From: JAAYEA01 sp012689325
GTDB taxonomy: Bacteria; Chloroflexota; Anaerolineae; JAAYEA01
Assembly: GCA_036841525.1 (NCBI GenBank)
Contig: DAITVZ010000009.1
Span: forward strand, 25,666-89,665
DNA length: 64,000 bases
Direction of reading: 5' to 3'
Shown here: positions 8,422-17,022 of the stretch, piece after piece
How the letters are laid out: each line of letters opens with the position of its first letter
Numbering within the stretch: position 1 is the stretch's first letter
Program-made: the position numbers and the translations under genes
The notes under the pieces: generated by a model
Databases searched by the model: none
Told to the model about the DNA's origin: nothing
What the model saw: the letters and a program-made list of their open reading frames with translations, nothing else

Positions 8422-10860
8422 ATGAACGTCCTTTTCGAAAAGCTGCTCAAGATCCTCTCGCTGGAAAAAGAACAGGGCTTCCAGGACCATGCCGTCATCG
8501 GCGGCCTGCGGAGGTTCCTCGTCGTCTGGCGCGACACCTCCCCCGCCGACGCGCAGACGCCGGAGGACCGCGCCCTCGTCGAGCAGGTCTATGGCATGTT
8601 GGCCGATTACCATGAGCTATCCCCCCAGGACCGCGCTCAGGTGGTAAGCGCGGTCATCGCCAAGCTGGGCAAGCCCGGGCCAGTCGAGGCCCCGCCCCCG
8701 CCTCCAGCCCGCGAGCCGCGCCCTGCGCCGGCCCCGCGCGCCCGGGAGCCCGAGTCCCGTTGGGAGGCGGATTTGCCCATCGAGAAGGTCAAGGGCATCA
8801 GCGAGATCTATGGCAAGCGCATGGCCAAGCTCGGCGTGCGCACCGCCAAAGACCTCCTTTACCTCTTCCCGCGTCGCTATGACGACTTTTCCGCCCTGAA
8901 GCGGATCAACGAGCTGCAATACGGCGAAGAGGTCACCATCGTCGGCACCATTTGGGAGACCCGGTCCCGCCCCACCAAGCAGGGGCGCGGCATGATCCAG
9001 ACCATGATCTCGGACGGCACCGGCATGATCCAGGCCACCTGGTTCAACCAGCCCTTCCTGGAAAAGCAATTGCGCCCAGGGCGCGAGATCGTGCTCAGCG
9101 GCAAGGTGGAAGAGTTCCTGGGCCGGCTGACCTTTTCCGGCCCCGAGTGGGAGCCGCTCCAAAAGACCCAACTGCATACGGCGCGCCTGGTGCCGGTCTA
9201 TCCGCTGACCTCCGGAATCAAGCAGCGCTGGCTGCGCCGCACCATGCGCACCGTCATCGACGAGTGGGTCCGCCGCCTGGCCGATCCCCTCCCCTCGGCG
9301 CTGCGCCTCAACTCGAACCTGCTGGACCTCAAAACCAGCATCGAGCAGATCCACTTTCCGGACTCCAAAGAGATGCTGGAGCGCGCGCGGCAGCGCCTCT
9401 GCTTTGAGGAGTTTCTGCTCATCCAACTGGGCGTGCTCAAGCAGCGCCAGGCATGGCAGAAGCGCCCGGGGCAGCCCCTGCCCGTCGACACTGCGCTGGT
9501 GCAGGCCATGACCGCCGCGCTGCCCTTCGCCCTTACCGGCGCCCAGCAGCGGGCGCTGCAAGATATCCTGGCCGATCTGCAGGAGAATCACCCCATGAGC
9601 CGCCTGTTGCAGGGCGACGTGGGCTCCGGCAAGACCGTCGTCACGGTGATCGCCATGCTCATCGCCGTAGCCAACGGCATGCAAGCGGCCATCATGGCGC
9701 CCACCGAGATCCTCGCCGAGCAGCACTTCCGCAGCGTCAGCCGCATCCTGCAGCAAATGTCCGCGCGCGCCGCCGACCCGGAGCAAGCGGCCCTGTTGCA
9801 GAACCTGACGCAGCGCACCCATCTGCGATTGCTCACGGGCAGCACGCCCCGGCAAGAGAAAGAAACCATCTATCGCGAGATCGAGAGCGGCGAGGCCAAT
9901 TTGGTGATCGGCACCCATGCCCTCATCCAGGAGGGGGTCCGCTTCCCGCGCCTCGCCGTGGCCGTGATCGACGAGCAGCACCGCTTCGGCGTGGAGCAGC
10001 GCGCTGCGCTCAGCCCGCAAGAGTACAACCCCCACGTGCTGGTGATGAGCGCCACGCCCATCCCGCGCACCCTGGCGCTGACGATCTATGGCGACCTGGA
10101 TATCTCGGTCATCGACGAGTTGCCGCCCAACCGCCAGACGATCCAGACGCGCTGGCTTTTCCCGGCTGAGCGCGAGCGCGCCTACGCCTTTGTCAAGAGC
10201 CAGATCGAGCAGGGCCGCCAGGCCTTTATCATCTGCCCGTTGGTGGAAGAATCCGACAAGACCGAGGCCAAGGCCGCCACCTCCGAGTATGAGCGGCTGC
10301 AAAACGACATCTTTCCCCGGCTCAAGCTGGGGCTGCTGCATGGCCGCATGAAAGGCTCCGAGAAAGAAAAGGCCATGGCGGCCTTTGAGCGCGGCGATTA
10401 CCACATCCTCGTCTCCACCGCGGTGGTGGAAGTGGGCATCGACGTGCCCAACGCCACGGTCATGCTCGTCGAGGGCGCCAACCGTTTCGGCCTGGCGCAA
10501 CTGCACCAATTCCGCGGGCGCGTCGGACGGGGCGAGCACCAGTCCTATTGCATCCTCCTCTCCGATACGCCCACGGTCGCCGGGGAGCAACGGCTCAAGA
10601 TCATCGAGAGCACCCACGATGGTTTTGCGCTGGCGGAAGAAGATCTTAAAATGCGGGGGCCTGGCGAGTTCTTTGGCACCCGTCAGAGCGGCTTGCCCGA
10701 CTTGCGCGTCGCCAAGCTGAGCGACACCAAGATACTCGAGTCGGCGCGCCAGGTCGCCGCTGAGCTATTCGAGCAGGACCCGGCGCTGCAACAACCCGAA
10801 CACGAGCTCTTGCGCGCCGAGTTGGAGCGATTCTGGCAGCCCGCCGAGGAGCCTAACTAG
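8422..10860 (+). CDS. recG: ATP-dependent DNA helicase RecG
   Basis: An 812-residue superfamily 2 helicase that remodels stalled forks and Holliday junctions. After a divergent N-terminal extension of about 115 residues with a Pro-rich linker (around residues 88-110), the wedge/OB domain begins (PIEKVKGISEIYGKRMAKLGV). Walker A is GDVGSGKT near residue 398, motif II is the RecG-typical DEQH near residue 517, and motif VI is QFRGRVGRG near residue 696. It is about 120 residues longer than the E. coli protein; such extensions occur in other phyla, e.g. Thermotoga. The ATG has GAGG upstream. It follows fakB, echoing yloV-recG linkage in Bacillus. Confidence 0.96.
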   Translation: MNVLFEKLLKILSLEKEQGFQDHAVIGGLRRFLVVWRDTSPADAQTPEDRALVEQVYGMLADYHELSPQDRAQVVSAVIAKLGKPGPVEAPPPPPAREPRPAPAPRAREPESRWEADLPIEKVKGISEIYGKRMAKLGVRTAKDLLYLFPRRYDDFSALKRINELQYGEEVTIVGTIWETRSRPTKQGRGMIQTMISDGTGMIQATWFNQPFLEKQLRPGREIVLSGKVEEFLGRLTFSGPEWEPLQKTQLHTARLVPVYPLTSGIKQRWLRRTMRTVIDEWVRRLADPLPSALRLNSNLLDLKTSIEQIHFPDSKEMLERARQRLCFEEFLLIQLGVLKQRQAWQKRPGQPLPVDTALVQAMTAALPFALTGAQQRALQDILADLQENHPMSRLLQGDVGSGKTVVTVIAMLIAVANGMQAAIMAPTEILAEQHFRSVSRILQQMSARAADPEQAALLQNLTQRTHLRLLTGSTPRQEKETIYREIESGEANLVIGTHALIQEGVRFPRLAVAVIDEQHRFGVEQRAALSPQEYNPHVLVMSATPIPRTLALTIYGDLDISVIDELPPNRQTIQTRWLFPAERERAYAFVKSQIEQGRQAFIICPLVEESDKTEAKAATSEYERLQNDIFPRLKLGLLHGRMKGSEKEKAMAAFERGDYHILVSTAVVEVGIDVPNATVMLVEGANRFGLAQLHQFRGRVGRGEHQSYCILLSDTPTVAGEQRLKIIESTHDGFALAEEDLKMRGPGEFFGTRQSGLPDLRVAKLSDTKILESARQVAAELFEQDPALQQPEHELLRAELERFWQPAEEPN

Positions 10861-10896
10861 GACGCCATCGCCGCGCCCGACCAAGAAAAGGGGAAT

Positions 10897-11427
10897 ATGA
10901 TCACCGCGCTCTATCCGGGGACTTTTGACCCGGTCACCTATGGACACATCGACATCGCCACCCGGGCTTCCTGCCTGTTCGATCGCTTGATCGTGGGCAT
11001 CTATGACCGCCCGCAAAAGAACATTACCTTTACCGCCGAGGAACGGGTCGAGATGATGCGCGAGTCTCTGCGCCACATCCCCCACGTCCAGGTGGTCAGC
11101 TATTCGGGATTGACCGTGAACTTTGCTCGCGCGCATGGCGCCAAGGTCCTCGTGCGGGGGCTGCGGGCCATCTCGGATTTCGAGCTGGAATACCAGATGG
11201 CCCTCACCAACCAGAAACTGGCGCCCGATATCGACACCATCTGCCTGATGACCACGCTGGAACATGCTTTTCTCAGCTCGAGCATTGTGAAGGATGTCTT
11301 CCGTTCTGGGGGGTGCGTGCAGCAGTTGGTGCCTCCGCACGTCATCACCGCACTGCGCGCCAAGATCGTGCCGCTGACGGATCCAACCGAGCCGGCTCGG
11401 GGCCAGCAGGATGAGTCCAAATCATAG
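10897..11427 (+). CDS. coaD: phosphopantetheine adenylyltransferase
   Basis: A 176-residue nucleotidyltransferase that transfers AMP to 4'-phosphopantetheine, the penultimate step of coenzyme A synthesis. The catalytic TxGH motif is seen as PGTFDPVTYGHIDI near the N-terminus. RGLRAISDFELEYQMALTN and the C-terminal FLSSSIVKDVFRSGG match CoaD. An AAGGGG site precedes the ATG. The C-terminus is about 15 residues longer than usual and overlaps the next gene's longest start. Confidence 0.95.
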   Translation: MITALYPGTFDPVTYGHIDIATRASCLFDRLIVGIYDRPQKNITFTAEERVEMMRESLRHIPHVQVVSYSGLTVNFARAHGAKVLVRGLRAISDFELEYQMALTNQKLAPDIDTICLMTTLEHAFLSSSIVKDVFRSGGCVQQLVPPHVITALRAKIVPLTDPTEPARGQQDESKS

Positions 11428-11947
11428 CCGCGCAAAGAAGCGAGAGGGGGTGATCACCATCGACATCCTGTACTTGATCGACCAATTGGAAGTGTTGTTG
11501 AGCGAGGGGTGGCGCGTGCCGCTGACCTCCAAAGTCGTGGTGGACGAGGAGGAGTGTCTTAATATCATCGATCAACTGCGCGTTAGCATCCCGGCAGAGA
11601 TCAAGAAGGCCAAGCGTATCCAACAGGAAAGCCAAAAGCTCGTCGTCGAGGGGCAGCAGGAAGCAGATCGTATCGTCTCCCTGGCCAGAGAGCAGGCCAA
11701 TAACCTGCTCAACGAAGAGGAACTGCGCGAGCAAGCGAACCAGCGCGTGCAGGCCATCGTCGATAACGCCATGACCGAAGCGAAGCAGATCCGGCACGGC
11801 GCCGACGAATACGCCGCCGAGACGCTCTCCGACCTGGACGAGCGACTCAATAGCTTGCAGGCCGTCGTCCGCAACGGTCTGACGGCATTGGGCAAGCGTC
11901 GGCAGAGCGTGGAAAAAGAACCGGTCGAGAGCGACGAAGGGGAATAA
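11411..11947 (+). CDS. coiled-coil protein of unknown function, ATP synthase b-like
   Basis: Up to 178 residues. The core begins ITIDILYLIDQLEVLLSEG and continues as a long Glu/Gln/Ala-rich helix (KKAKRIQQESQKLVVEGQQEAD) that resembles stalk proteins such as ATP synthase subunit b or DivIVA-like factors, though I cannot assign it. It ends in an acidic tail. Start is uncertain: ATG 11411 overlaps coaD by 17 bases; GTG 11450 gives 165 residues beginning at the conserved-looking segment. It lies between coaD and the yceD-rpmF pair. Confidence 0.7.
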   Translation: MSPNHSRAKKREGVITIDILYLIDQLEVLLSEGWRVPLTSKVVVDEEECLNIIDQLRVSIPAEIKKAKRIQQESQKLVVEGQQEADRIVSLAREQANNLLNEEELREQANQRVQAIVDNAMTEAKQIRHGADEYAAETLSDLDERLNSLQAVVRNGLTALGKRRQSVEKEPVESDEGE

Positions 11948-12029
11948 AGCCCCCTTTCCCCAAGGGCCCGCACGCCCGCATCGAGGGACACGAGCATGCC
12001 TATTTGGCACGCCTCGCTCCGTCGCGATT

Positions 12030-12057
12030 TTGACATGCCGCCCGAATGGCGTATAAT
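12030..12057 (+). promoter_or_regulatory. consensus sigma-70 promoter of yceD-rpmF
   Basis: TTGACA and TATAAT, both perfect consensus hexamers, are separated by 16 bases. Predicted transcription start is near 12064, which excludes the longer in-frame start at 11996 for the next gene and supports ATG 12098. Confidence 0.85.
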
Positions 12058-12097
12058 GTCCGATGCCTTTATACTGAATCGTGGGCGACTGAATCAC

Positions 12098-12652
12098 ATG
12101 GACTCTCTGCAATTCAACGTCTCGCAGCTCCTGCGGGAGCCTAGCGGCGCTACCCGTTCTTACGAGTTGGACGACGACATCTCGGATTTGACCGACCAGG
12201 TGCAGGTCACGGCGCCTCTGCGCGGTACCGTCCGGTTCACGCGGACCTCGGACGGCATCCTGGTTGAGGGCGATCTCGAGACGTCGGTTCAGGTGCTGTG
12301 CAGCCGCTGCGCCATCGATTTCGTGCAGCCGGTCCGCATCGAGATGGAAGAAGAGTTCCGGCCCACCTATGACGTCGTCACCGGGCTGCGCATCGTCTAC
12401 GATGAAAGCATCGAGTTGGACGATGCCACCATGATCGACGAGCGCCATATGCTCGATCTGTCCGAAGTGATGCGCCAGAACCTGATCGTGTCCGTGCCGC
12501 CCTTTCCGACGTGCAAGCCGGATTGCGCCGGGCTTTGCCCGCATTGCGGCCAGGACCTGAACGAAGGGACCTGCAATTGCTTGGCTGATAGCACCGACTC
12601 TCGTTGGTCGGTCTTACAGGATCTGCTCGATCAAAGGACGAATCCCGCCTGA
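12098..12652 (+). CDS. yceD: YceD/DUF177 family protein
   Basis: A 184-residue DUF177 protein. It begins LQFNVSQLLREPSGATRSYEL, has the CSRCAIDFVQPVRIEMEEEF segment, a VSVPPFPTCKPDC segment and a C-terminal Cys cluster (CAGLCPHCGQDL...CNC). YceD is linked to 23S rRNA and large-subunit accumulation and is nearly always next to rpmF, as here. The start at 12098 is fixed by the perfect promoter just upstream. The ribosome binding site is weak (GGGCG). Confidence 0.9.
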   Translation: MDSLQFNVSQLLREPSGATRSYELDDDISDLTDQVQVTAPLRGTVRFTRTSDGILVEGDLETSVQVLCSRCAIDFVQPVRIEMEEEFRPTYDVVTGLRIVYDESIELDDATMIDERHMLDLSEVMRQNLIVSVPPFPTCKPDCAGLCPHCGQDLNEGTCNCLADSTDSRWSVLQDLLDQRTNPA

Positions 12653-12731
12653 CGCCAGCGCGCCGCAACGAGCGCAGGCGCAGGCCGGGGCCCGAATAGC
12701 CGTTTGGCCCGCACGAAAGGAGTCTTGATAA

Positions 12732-12920
12732 ATGCCACCACAACCGAAACGCAAGTTGTCTCACGGACGTCAGCACCGGCGTCGCAACCACCTGGCGCTC
12801 ACGCCCACCAAACTGGTCGCTTGCCCGCAGTGCCACGCGCTACGGCTCCCGCACACCGTTTGCCCGGAATGCGGAAACTATCGCGGCACCGAGGTCATCG
12901 CCCAGGAAAAGAAAGAATAG
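12732..12920 (+). CDS. rpmF: 50S ribosomal protein bL32
   Basis: A 62-residue basic protein with the bL32 pattern: PKRKLSHGRQHRRRNH at the N-terminus and a zinc ribbon (CPQCHALRLPHTVCPECGNYRG). AAGGAGT precedes the ATG. It is co-transcribed with yceD, and a strong terminator follows. Confidence 0.96.
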   Translation: MPPQPKRKLSHGRQHRRRNHLALTPTKLVACPQCHALRLPHTVCPECGNYRGTEVIAQEKKE

Positions 12921-12939
12921 CCTCGCCTTCGGATCACCG

Positions 12940-12974
12940 AGGCCGTGCTGCAGTCGCGCGCGCACGGCCTTTTT
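12940..12974 (+). terminator. rho-independent terminator of yceD-rpmF
   Basis: AGGCCGTGC and GCACGGCCT form a 9-bp stem, followed by five T residues. Confidence 0.85.
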
Positions 12975-13079
12975 GTTGCCCGCCGCTGGGGTCGCGCACC
13001 GCCGTCCCATTCGCCCCAGCCGAGCGACTTTCCTCTTGCGCCGGGGTTTATTCAGGCAGCAAGATGAAGGGGAGGGGTT

Positions 13080-14009
13080 ATGGGCAAGCCAGCAGCATTC
13101 GTTTTTCCCGGCCAGGGTTCGCAATATGTGGGCATGGGCCGACAGGCCCTGCAGTCCTTTGCCATAGCCAGGGATGCCCTGGCGGAGGCCGACCAGGTCC
13201 TGGGGTTCAAGATTTCGCAGATGATCCTCGAAGGGCCGGAGGAAGCGCTCACCGATACGCTCAACGCCCAACCGGCCCTCTTGGCCACCAGCATCGCCTA
13301 CCTCCGCATCTATCAGCAAAGCGCGGAGGCGCTGACGCCGCGGCTCTTGGCCGGGCACAGCATGGGCGAATACACCGCCTTGGTGGCTGCCGGCGCCCTG
13401 AGCTACGCCGATGGCTTGCGGCTGGTGCGCGAGCGGGGGCGGCTGATGAAAGAGGCGGGGGAGCGTCACCCCGGCAAGATGGCGGCCATCATCCGCGTCG
13501 AAACGGATGCGCTGGAAGCGATCTGCCGCCAGGCCAGCGGCGCCAGCGAGCTGGATGTGGTTCGGATCGCCAACTATAACGCTCCCGGACAGATCGTGAT
13601 CTCGGGCTCCGCCGAGGCGGTGGACCGCGCCATGGCCCTGGCCCAGGCGCAAGGCGCGCGGCGCGTCATCCCGTTGGCCGTGAGCATCGCCTCCCATTCC
13701 CCGCTGATGCGCGACGCCACCGCCGGGCTGCGCCAGGCCGTCCACCAGGCAGCCATGCGACCTGCCCAGGTTCCGGTGGTGTCCAATATCACCGCCCGAC
13801 CCATGAGTGATCCCGCCGAGATCGCCGACGAACTGGCCGCCCAGCTCACCTCGCCGGTGCGCTGGATCGACTCGATCCAATACATCGCCGCGCAAGGCAT
13901 CAACACCTTTGTGGAGATCGGCCCCAAGGACGTGCTCAAGGGGCTGATCGGCCGCATCCTGCCCGAGGTCGAGGTGATCGGCGTCGAGAGCGCGCTGGGC
14001 TTGGCCTAA
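13080..14009 (+). CDS. fabD: malonyl-CoA:ACP transacylase
   Basis: A 309-residue acyltransferase that loads malonate onto acyl carrier protein for fatty acid synthesis. Visible motifs are VFPGQGSQYVGMG (residues about 7-19), the nucleophile elbow GHSMGEY (Ser near residue 93), and a catalytic-His region ASHSPLM near residue 205. A strong GGGAGGGG site precedes the ATG. fabG follows 13 bases later; no fabH, acpP or plsX is in the window. Confidence 0.96.
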   Translation: MGKPAAFVFPGQGSQYVGMGRQALQSFAIARDALAEADQVLGFKISQMILEGPEEALTDTLNAQPALLATSIAYLRIYQQSAEALTPRLLAGHSMGEYTALVAAGALSYADGLRLVRERGRLMKEAGERHPGKMAAIIRVETDALEAICRQASGASELDVVRIANYNAPGQIVISGSAEAVDRAMALAQAQGARRVIPLAVSIASHSPLMRDATAGLRQAVHQAAMRPAQVPVVSNITARPMSDPAEIADELAAQLTSPVRWIDSIQYIAAQGINTFVEIGPKDVLKGLIGRILPEVEVIGVESALGLA

Positions 14010-14022
14010 AGGAGAGAGCGCC

Positions 14023-14772
14023 ATGATCGAGATGCAAGGCAGAGTCGCGCTGGTCACGGGCAGCGGCCGCGGCATCGGCCGCGCTATCGCCCAACTCCTG
14101 GCCCAACAGGGCGCCCAGGTGGTGGTCAACTATAGGAGCAACGCCCCCTCGGCCGAGGAAACGGTCCGCGAGATCGCCGCCCGCGGCGGCCAGGCCATCG
14201 CCGTCCAGGCCGACATCTGCTGCCAGCAGGATGTGGACCGGCTGGTGCAGACCACCCTGGACACATTTGGCCATTTGGACATTCTGGTGAATAATGCAGG
14301 CATCACCCGGGATACCTTGCTGGTCCGCATGAAGGACGAGGACTGGAACCAGGTGCTAGAGACCAACCTGACCGGGGTCTTTCGGTGCACGCGGGCGGTG
14401 CAGCGCCCGATGATGCGCCAGCGCTATGGACGCATCATCAATATCGCTTCCGTTTCGGGCCTGGCGGGCAACGCGGGCCAGGCCAACTATTCTGCGGCCA
14501 AGGCGGCCTTGATCGGCTTTACCAAAGCCGTCGCCAAGGAAGTCGGCTCTCGCGGGATCACGGTCAACGCTGTGGCGCCGGGCTACATCCCCACCGACCT
14601 CACGGCGGATCTGCCCGCGGAGCTGCTCCAGGAGGCGATGGACCGCTGCGCGATCAAGCGACAGGGGCAGCCGCAGGACGTGGCTTACGCCGTGGCCTTT
14701 CTGGCTTCCGAGGAAGCGGGGTTCATCACCGGCCAGGTGTTGAGCGTCGATGGCGGCCTGGTGATGCAATAG
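14023..14772 (+). CDS. fabG: 3-oxoacyl-ACP reductase
   Basis: A 249-residue short-chain dehydrogenase that reduces 3-oxoacyl-ACP with NADPH. It shows the cofactor loop GSGRGIGRA (about residues 11-19), NNAG near residue 90, the catalytic Ser in INIASVSGLAG and the Tyr-Lys pair in NYSAAKA (near residues 155 and 159). It sits directly after fabD. The fabD pairing makes fatty acid synthesis the best role among the many FabG-like enzymes. Confidence 0.94.
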   Translation: MIEMQGRVALVTGSGRGIGRAIAQLLAQQGAQVVVNYRSNAPSAEETVREIAARGGQAIAVQADICCQQDVDRLVQTTLDTFGHLDILVNNAGITRDTLLVRMKDEDWNQVLETNLTGVFRCTRAVQRPMMRQRYGRIINIASVSGLAGNAGQANYSAAKAALIGFTKAVAKEVGSRGITVNAVAPGYIPTDLTADLPAELLQEAMDRCAIKRQGQPQDVAYAVAFLASEEAGFITGQVLSVDGGLVMQ

Positions 14773-14801
14773 GCAGGCGAGTGGCGAGGAGGTCATGTTT
14801 C

Positions 14802-15119
14802 ATGAGTGAAAAGCTAGGTACCGTGCGCATCGCGCCGAACGTGCTGGCAACCATCGCCAAGCGCGCCGCGTTGGCGGTTCCCGGCGTGGCGCGCATGGCG
14901 GAAGGCCCCGCGTTTGTGCTGCGCAATTGGGCCCACGAGGGCGTCCGGGTGGAAGTGAGCAATGACACCGTTGCCATCGAGCTATACCTGATCGTGGAGC
15001 CCGGCAAGAGCATGCTGGAGATCAGCCGCGCCGTGCAGACCCAGGTGGCGCGCGCCATTCAGGACCTCCTTGGCATGCCCGTCAAAGAGGTCGACGTCCA
15101 TATCCTGGATGTGGCATAA
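14802..15119 (+). CDS. Asp23/Gls24 family protein, copy 2
   Basis: A 105-residue Asp23/Gls24 protein, paralogous to the one at 4569: GTVRIAPNVLATIAKRAALAVPGVARM at the start and PVKEVDVHILDV at the end mirror copy 1. The ATG at 14802 has GAGGAGG nine bases upstream; the longer in-frame ORF starting inside fabG is discarded. It lies between fabG and nusB. Having one copy beside fakA and one beside fabDG suggests a link to the membrane, but this is inference. Confidence 0.88.
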   Translation: MSEKLGTVRIAPNVLATIAKRAALAVPGVARMAEGPAFVLRNWAHEGVRVEVSNDTVAIELYLIVEPGKSMLEISRAVQTQVARAIQDLLGMPVKEVDVHILDVA

Positions 15120-15137
15120 CCGATAGCCTAATCAGGC

Positions 15138-15168
15138 GCTGGGCGCAGCCCGTCGGGCGCCCAGCTTT
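15138..15168 (+). terminator. possible weak terminator after second asp23
   Basis: GCTGGGCGC and GCGCCCAGC form a perfect 9-bp stem with a 10-base loop, followed only by TTTCCCC. It may be a weak or partial terminator before nusB. Confidence 0.45.
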
Positions 15169-15213
15169 CCCCGCACCTTAACGTGCCCATAGAACGCGAG
15201 TTGGAAGAGCGGT

Positions 15214-15639
15214 ATGCAACCGAGACACCAGGCGAGAATCGTTGCGATCCAGGCGTTGTTCGAGATCGACCTCACGGGCCACGAGCCCAGCAAGGTCTTG
15301 CAGCAGCGGCTGGCCGAGGAAGAGCTGCCCGTCAGCGGCATCCCCTTTGCCACCAAGTTGGTGATGGGCGTGCAGGCTGCCCTGGCGCGCATCGACGAGG
15401 TCATCCAAGAGATCGCGCCGGATTGGCCCATCGACCAGGTGGCCCCCGTCGATCGCAACATCCTGAGGCTGGCGATCTATGAGATCATTGTCGCCGAGAC
15501 GCCTGTCAAGGTCGTCATCAACGAGGCGGTCGAATTGGCCAAGCTCTTTGGCAGCGATAGCTCGCACCGCTTCATCAACGGCGTCTTGGGCACCCTGGTA
15601 AGAAACCGCGACAAGTACCGCATCCCCGACCAGGAATAG
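15214..15639 (+). CDS. nusB: transcription antitermination protein NusB
   Basis: A 141-residue all-helical RNA-binding protein that joins NusE at boxA in rRNA antitermination. The N-terminus (RHQARIVAIQALFEIDLTG) and the C-terminal half (VDRNILRLAIYEII, KVVINEAVELAKLFGSDSSHRFINGVLG) match the family closely. The ATG has GGAAGAG upstream. The next small gene begins five bases after its stop. Confidence 0.95.
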   Translation: MQPRHQARIVAIQALFEIDLTGHEPSKVLQQRLAEEELPVSGIPFATKLVMGVQAALARIDEVIQEIAPDWPIDQVAPVDRNILRLAIYEIIVAETPVKVVINEAVELAKLFGSDSSHRFINGVLGTLVRNRDKYRIPDQE

Positions 15640-15644
15640 CCGCC

Positions 15645-15857
15645 ATGCCCCAGTATTGCCTCAAGTGCGGCGCGCTGCAACCCGATGGCCCTCGTTGCCA
15701 GAACTGCGGAACCAAGTTTGAATCGCCGATTCAGACCTCGCAGGGAACCTGGACCACGAGCAGCCAACTGCGCGCTGCCGTGCTGATGATCGTGGGGATC
15801 GTCTTGCTGCTGATGCTTTGCTTCGGGGGGTTGGTGGCCGCGATCGTGTTCTTCTAG
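15645..15857 (+). CDS. small zinc-ribbon membrane protein
   Basis: A 70-residue protein with an N-terminal zinc ribbon (YCLKCGALQPDGPRCQNCGTKF) and a single C-terminal transmembrane helix of about 25 residues (LMIVGIVLLLMLCFGGLVAA). The ribbon should face the cytoplasm with the helix anchoring it. Function is unknown; the architecture is common in small bacterial proteins. It follows nusB closely, and its stop codon overlaps the stop of the CHAP gene on the other strand. Confidence 0.75.
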   Translation: MPQYCLKCGALQPDGPRCQNCGTKFESPIQTSQGTWTTSSQLRAAVLMIVGIVLLLMLCFGGLVAAIVFF

Positions 15858-17017
15858 TCGTCGTACTTCCAGTAGACGAACCCCAGCACGCCCACCTCTT
15901 GGCTAAGGTCCGTCACCCGGCGGCGCACGCACTCCCAGCCGCAGATGTTCGAGTCCGCGCGCACGAACGAGCCATCGGGGTATACCGTCTCCACATAGGC
16001 CACATGCCCATAGCTGCCTCGCCCCTGGCCGCCGTCGTATACCAGGATCGCCCCGGGCAGCGGGAGCTGGCCCACCGCATATCCCGCCCGCGCCGCGTCC
16101 GCATACCAATGCTTGGCATCACGCCACGAGGGGACGACGCGGCGCTCGGCCACGTACCAGGTGCATTGCCCCCAATACTCGTAAGCGAACAGGTTCTCCC
16201 CGCGAGTCGCCGGCATCAAGGCCGCTCGCTCGGGGATCGCCGCCAGCAGCTCGGGCGGCAGCCGCCAAATCCGCGACTCGGGCCAACCATAGGCAGCAAA
16301 GGTTTCCTCATCGGGTATCAGGCGCCTGCCGCGGTCCAGGATATAGACGCGCTCATCCTCTTCGTCGGCGCTCCCCAGCAGGCAGCCGGGGTACAGGGAG
16401 GGCATGACGTCGCCTTCGGGAACCAGCGCCAGCAAGCGCGGGCTGAGGTCGTGGACCTGCGCCAGGTCCCAGCCCCCGGCCTCCAGCGTCTTTTCATCGG
16501 GGAACCAATGCAGGCCCTGCGAGAGGGCATAGAGGCAATCGGTCTCTGTGCAGCGGATCAAATCGCCGTTGCGCAAGGCGAGATCGGGGCCATCGGGGAT
16601 CACCGCGAGCAGCGCGCTGGCCGCGCGCTTGGTCGGGCGTTCGGCCCACCCCAGCGCGGGCAGCGTCTCTTCGTCCGAGACCCAGCGCTTGCCCCCATCC
16701 AGCACGAAAGTGCCCTCCCCCTGTTCGCCCTGAATCAGGTCGCCCCATTTGTACGGCAGCAGGTTGGGGCCGGTCGCCACGCGGCTGAGGGCATAGTGCG
16801 TAAGCCAGCGCACCTCGCCCAGGGCAAACCCCAATACCTCCAGAGTGGCGGTATCGGGGACCAGGCGCTTTTGGCCGTTGATCATGAGATAGACCGCGCG
16901 CGTGCTGGGATCGCCGACCAGCACGCTCTCCGTCTCCCAAGCCGAAACGCTGGTCAGGGGAACGGCCCCTGCCAGGAGGATCAGGATGACAGAGATCCAG
17001 CGCGCAAATGGGGACAT
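15854..17017 (-). CDS. secreted CHAP-domain peptidoglycan hydrolase with four tandem repeats
   Basis: A 387-residue protein with a signal peptide (about residues 1-26, ending SVSA). Four tandem repeats of about 50-60 residues follow, each carrying a G-x-R/H-x-x-x-PD-x-x-T-x-x-x-x-G-W/F pattern (QKRLVPDTATLEVLGF, GKRWVSDEETLPALGW, GLHWFPDEKTLEAGGW, GRRLIPDEETFAAYGW). The C-terminal CHAP domain has its catalytic Cys in YWGQCTWYVAE and His in YGHVAYVETV. CHAP enzymes cleave peptidoglycan peptide bonds or amides; the repeats may bind the cell surface. The ATG at 17017 lacks a clear Shine-Dalgarno site and lies five bases after the SelW-like gene, suggesting coupling. Its stop overlaps that of the zinc-ribbon gene. 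Confidence 0.85.
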   Translation of the reverse strand: MSPFARWISVILILLAGAVPLTSVSAWETESVLVGDPSTRAVYLMINGQKRLVPDTATLEVLGFALGEVRWLTHYALSRVATGPNLLPYKWGDLIQGEQGEGTFVLDGGKRWVSDEETLPALGWAERPTKRAASALLAVIPDGPDLALRNGDLIRCTETDCLYALSQGLHWFPDEKTLEAGGWDLAQVHDLSPRLLALVPEGDVMPSLYPGCLLGSADEEDERVYILDRGRRLIPDEETFAAYGWPESRIWRLPPELLAAIPERAALMPATRGENLFAYEYWGQCTWYVAERRVVPSWRDAKHWYADAARAGYAVGQLPLPGAILVYDGGQGRGSYGHVAYVETVYPDGSFVRADSNICGWECVRRRVTDLSQEVGVLGFVYWKYDD

Positions 17018-17022
17018 CTTGG

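Noticed and set aside
8617..10617. 666-residue minus-strand ORF
   Set aside because: Antisense to recG, all of whose helicase motifs are intact.
11996..12097. Longer start for yceD
   Set aside because: A perfect TTGACA-16-TATAAT promoter lies inside this stretch, so the transcript begins after it.
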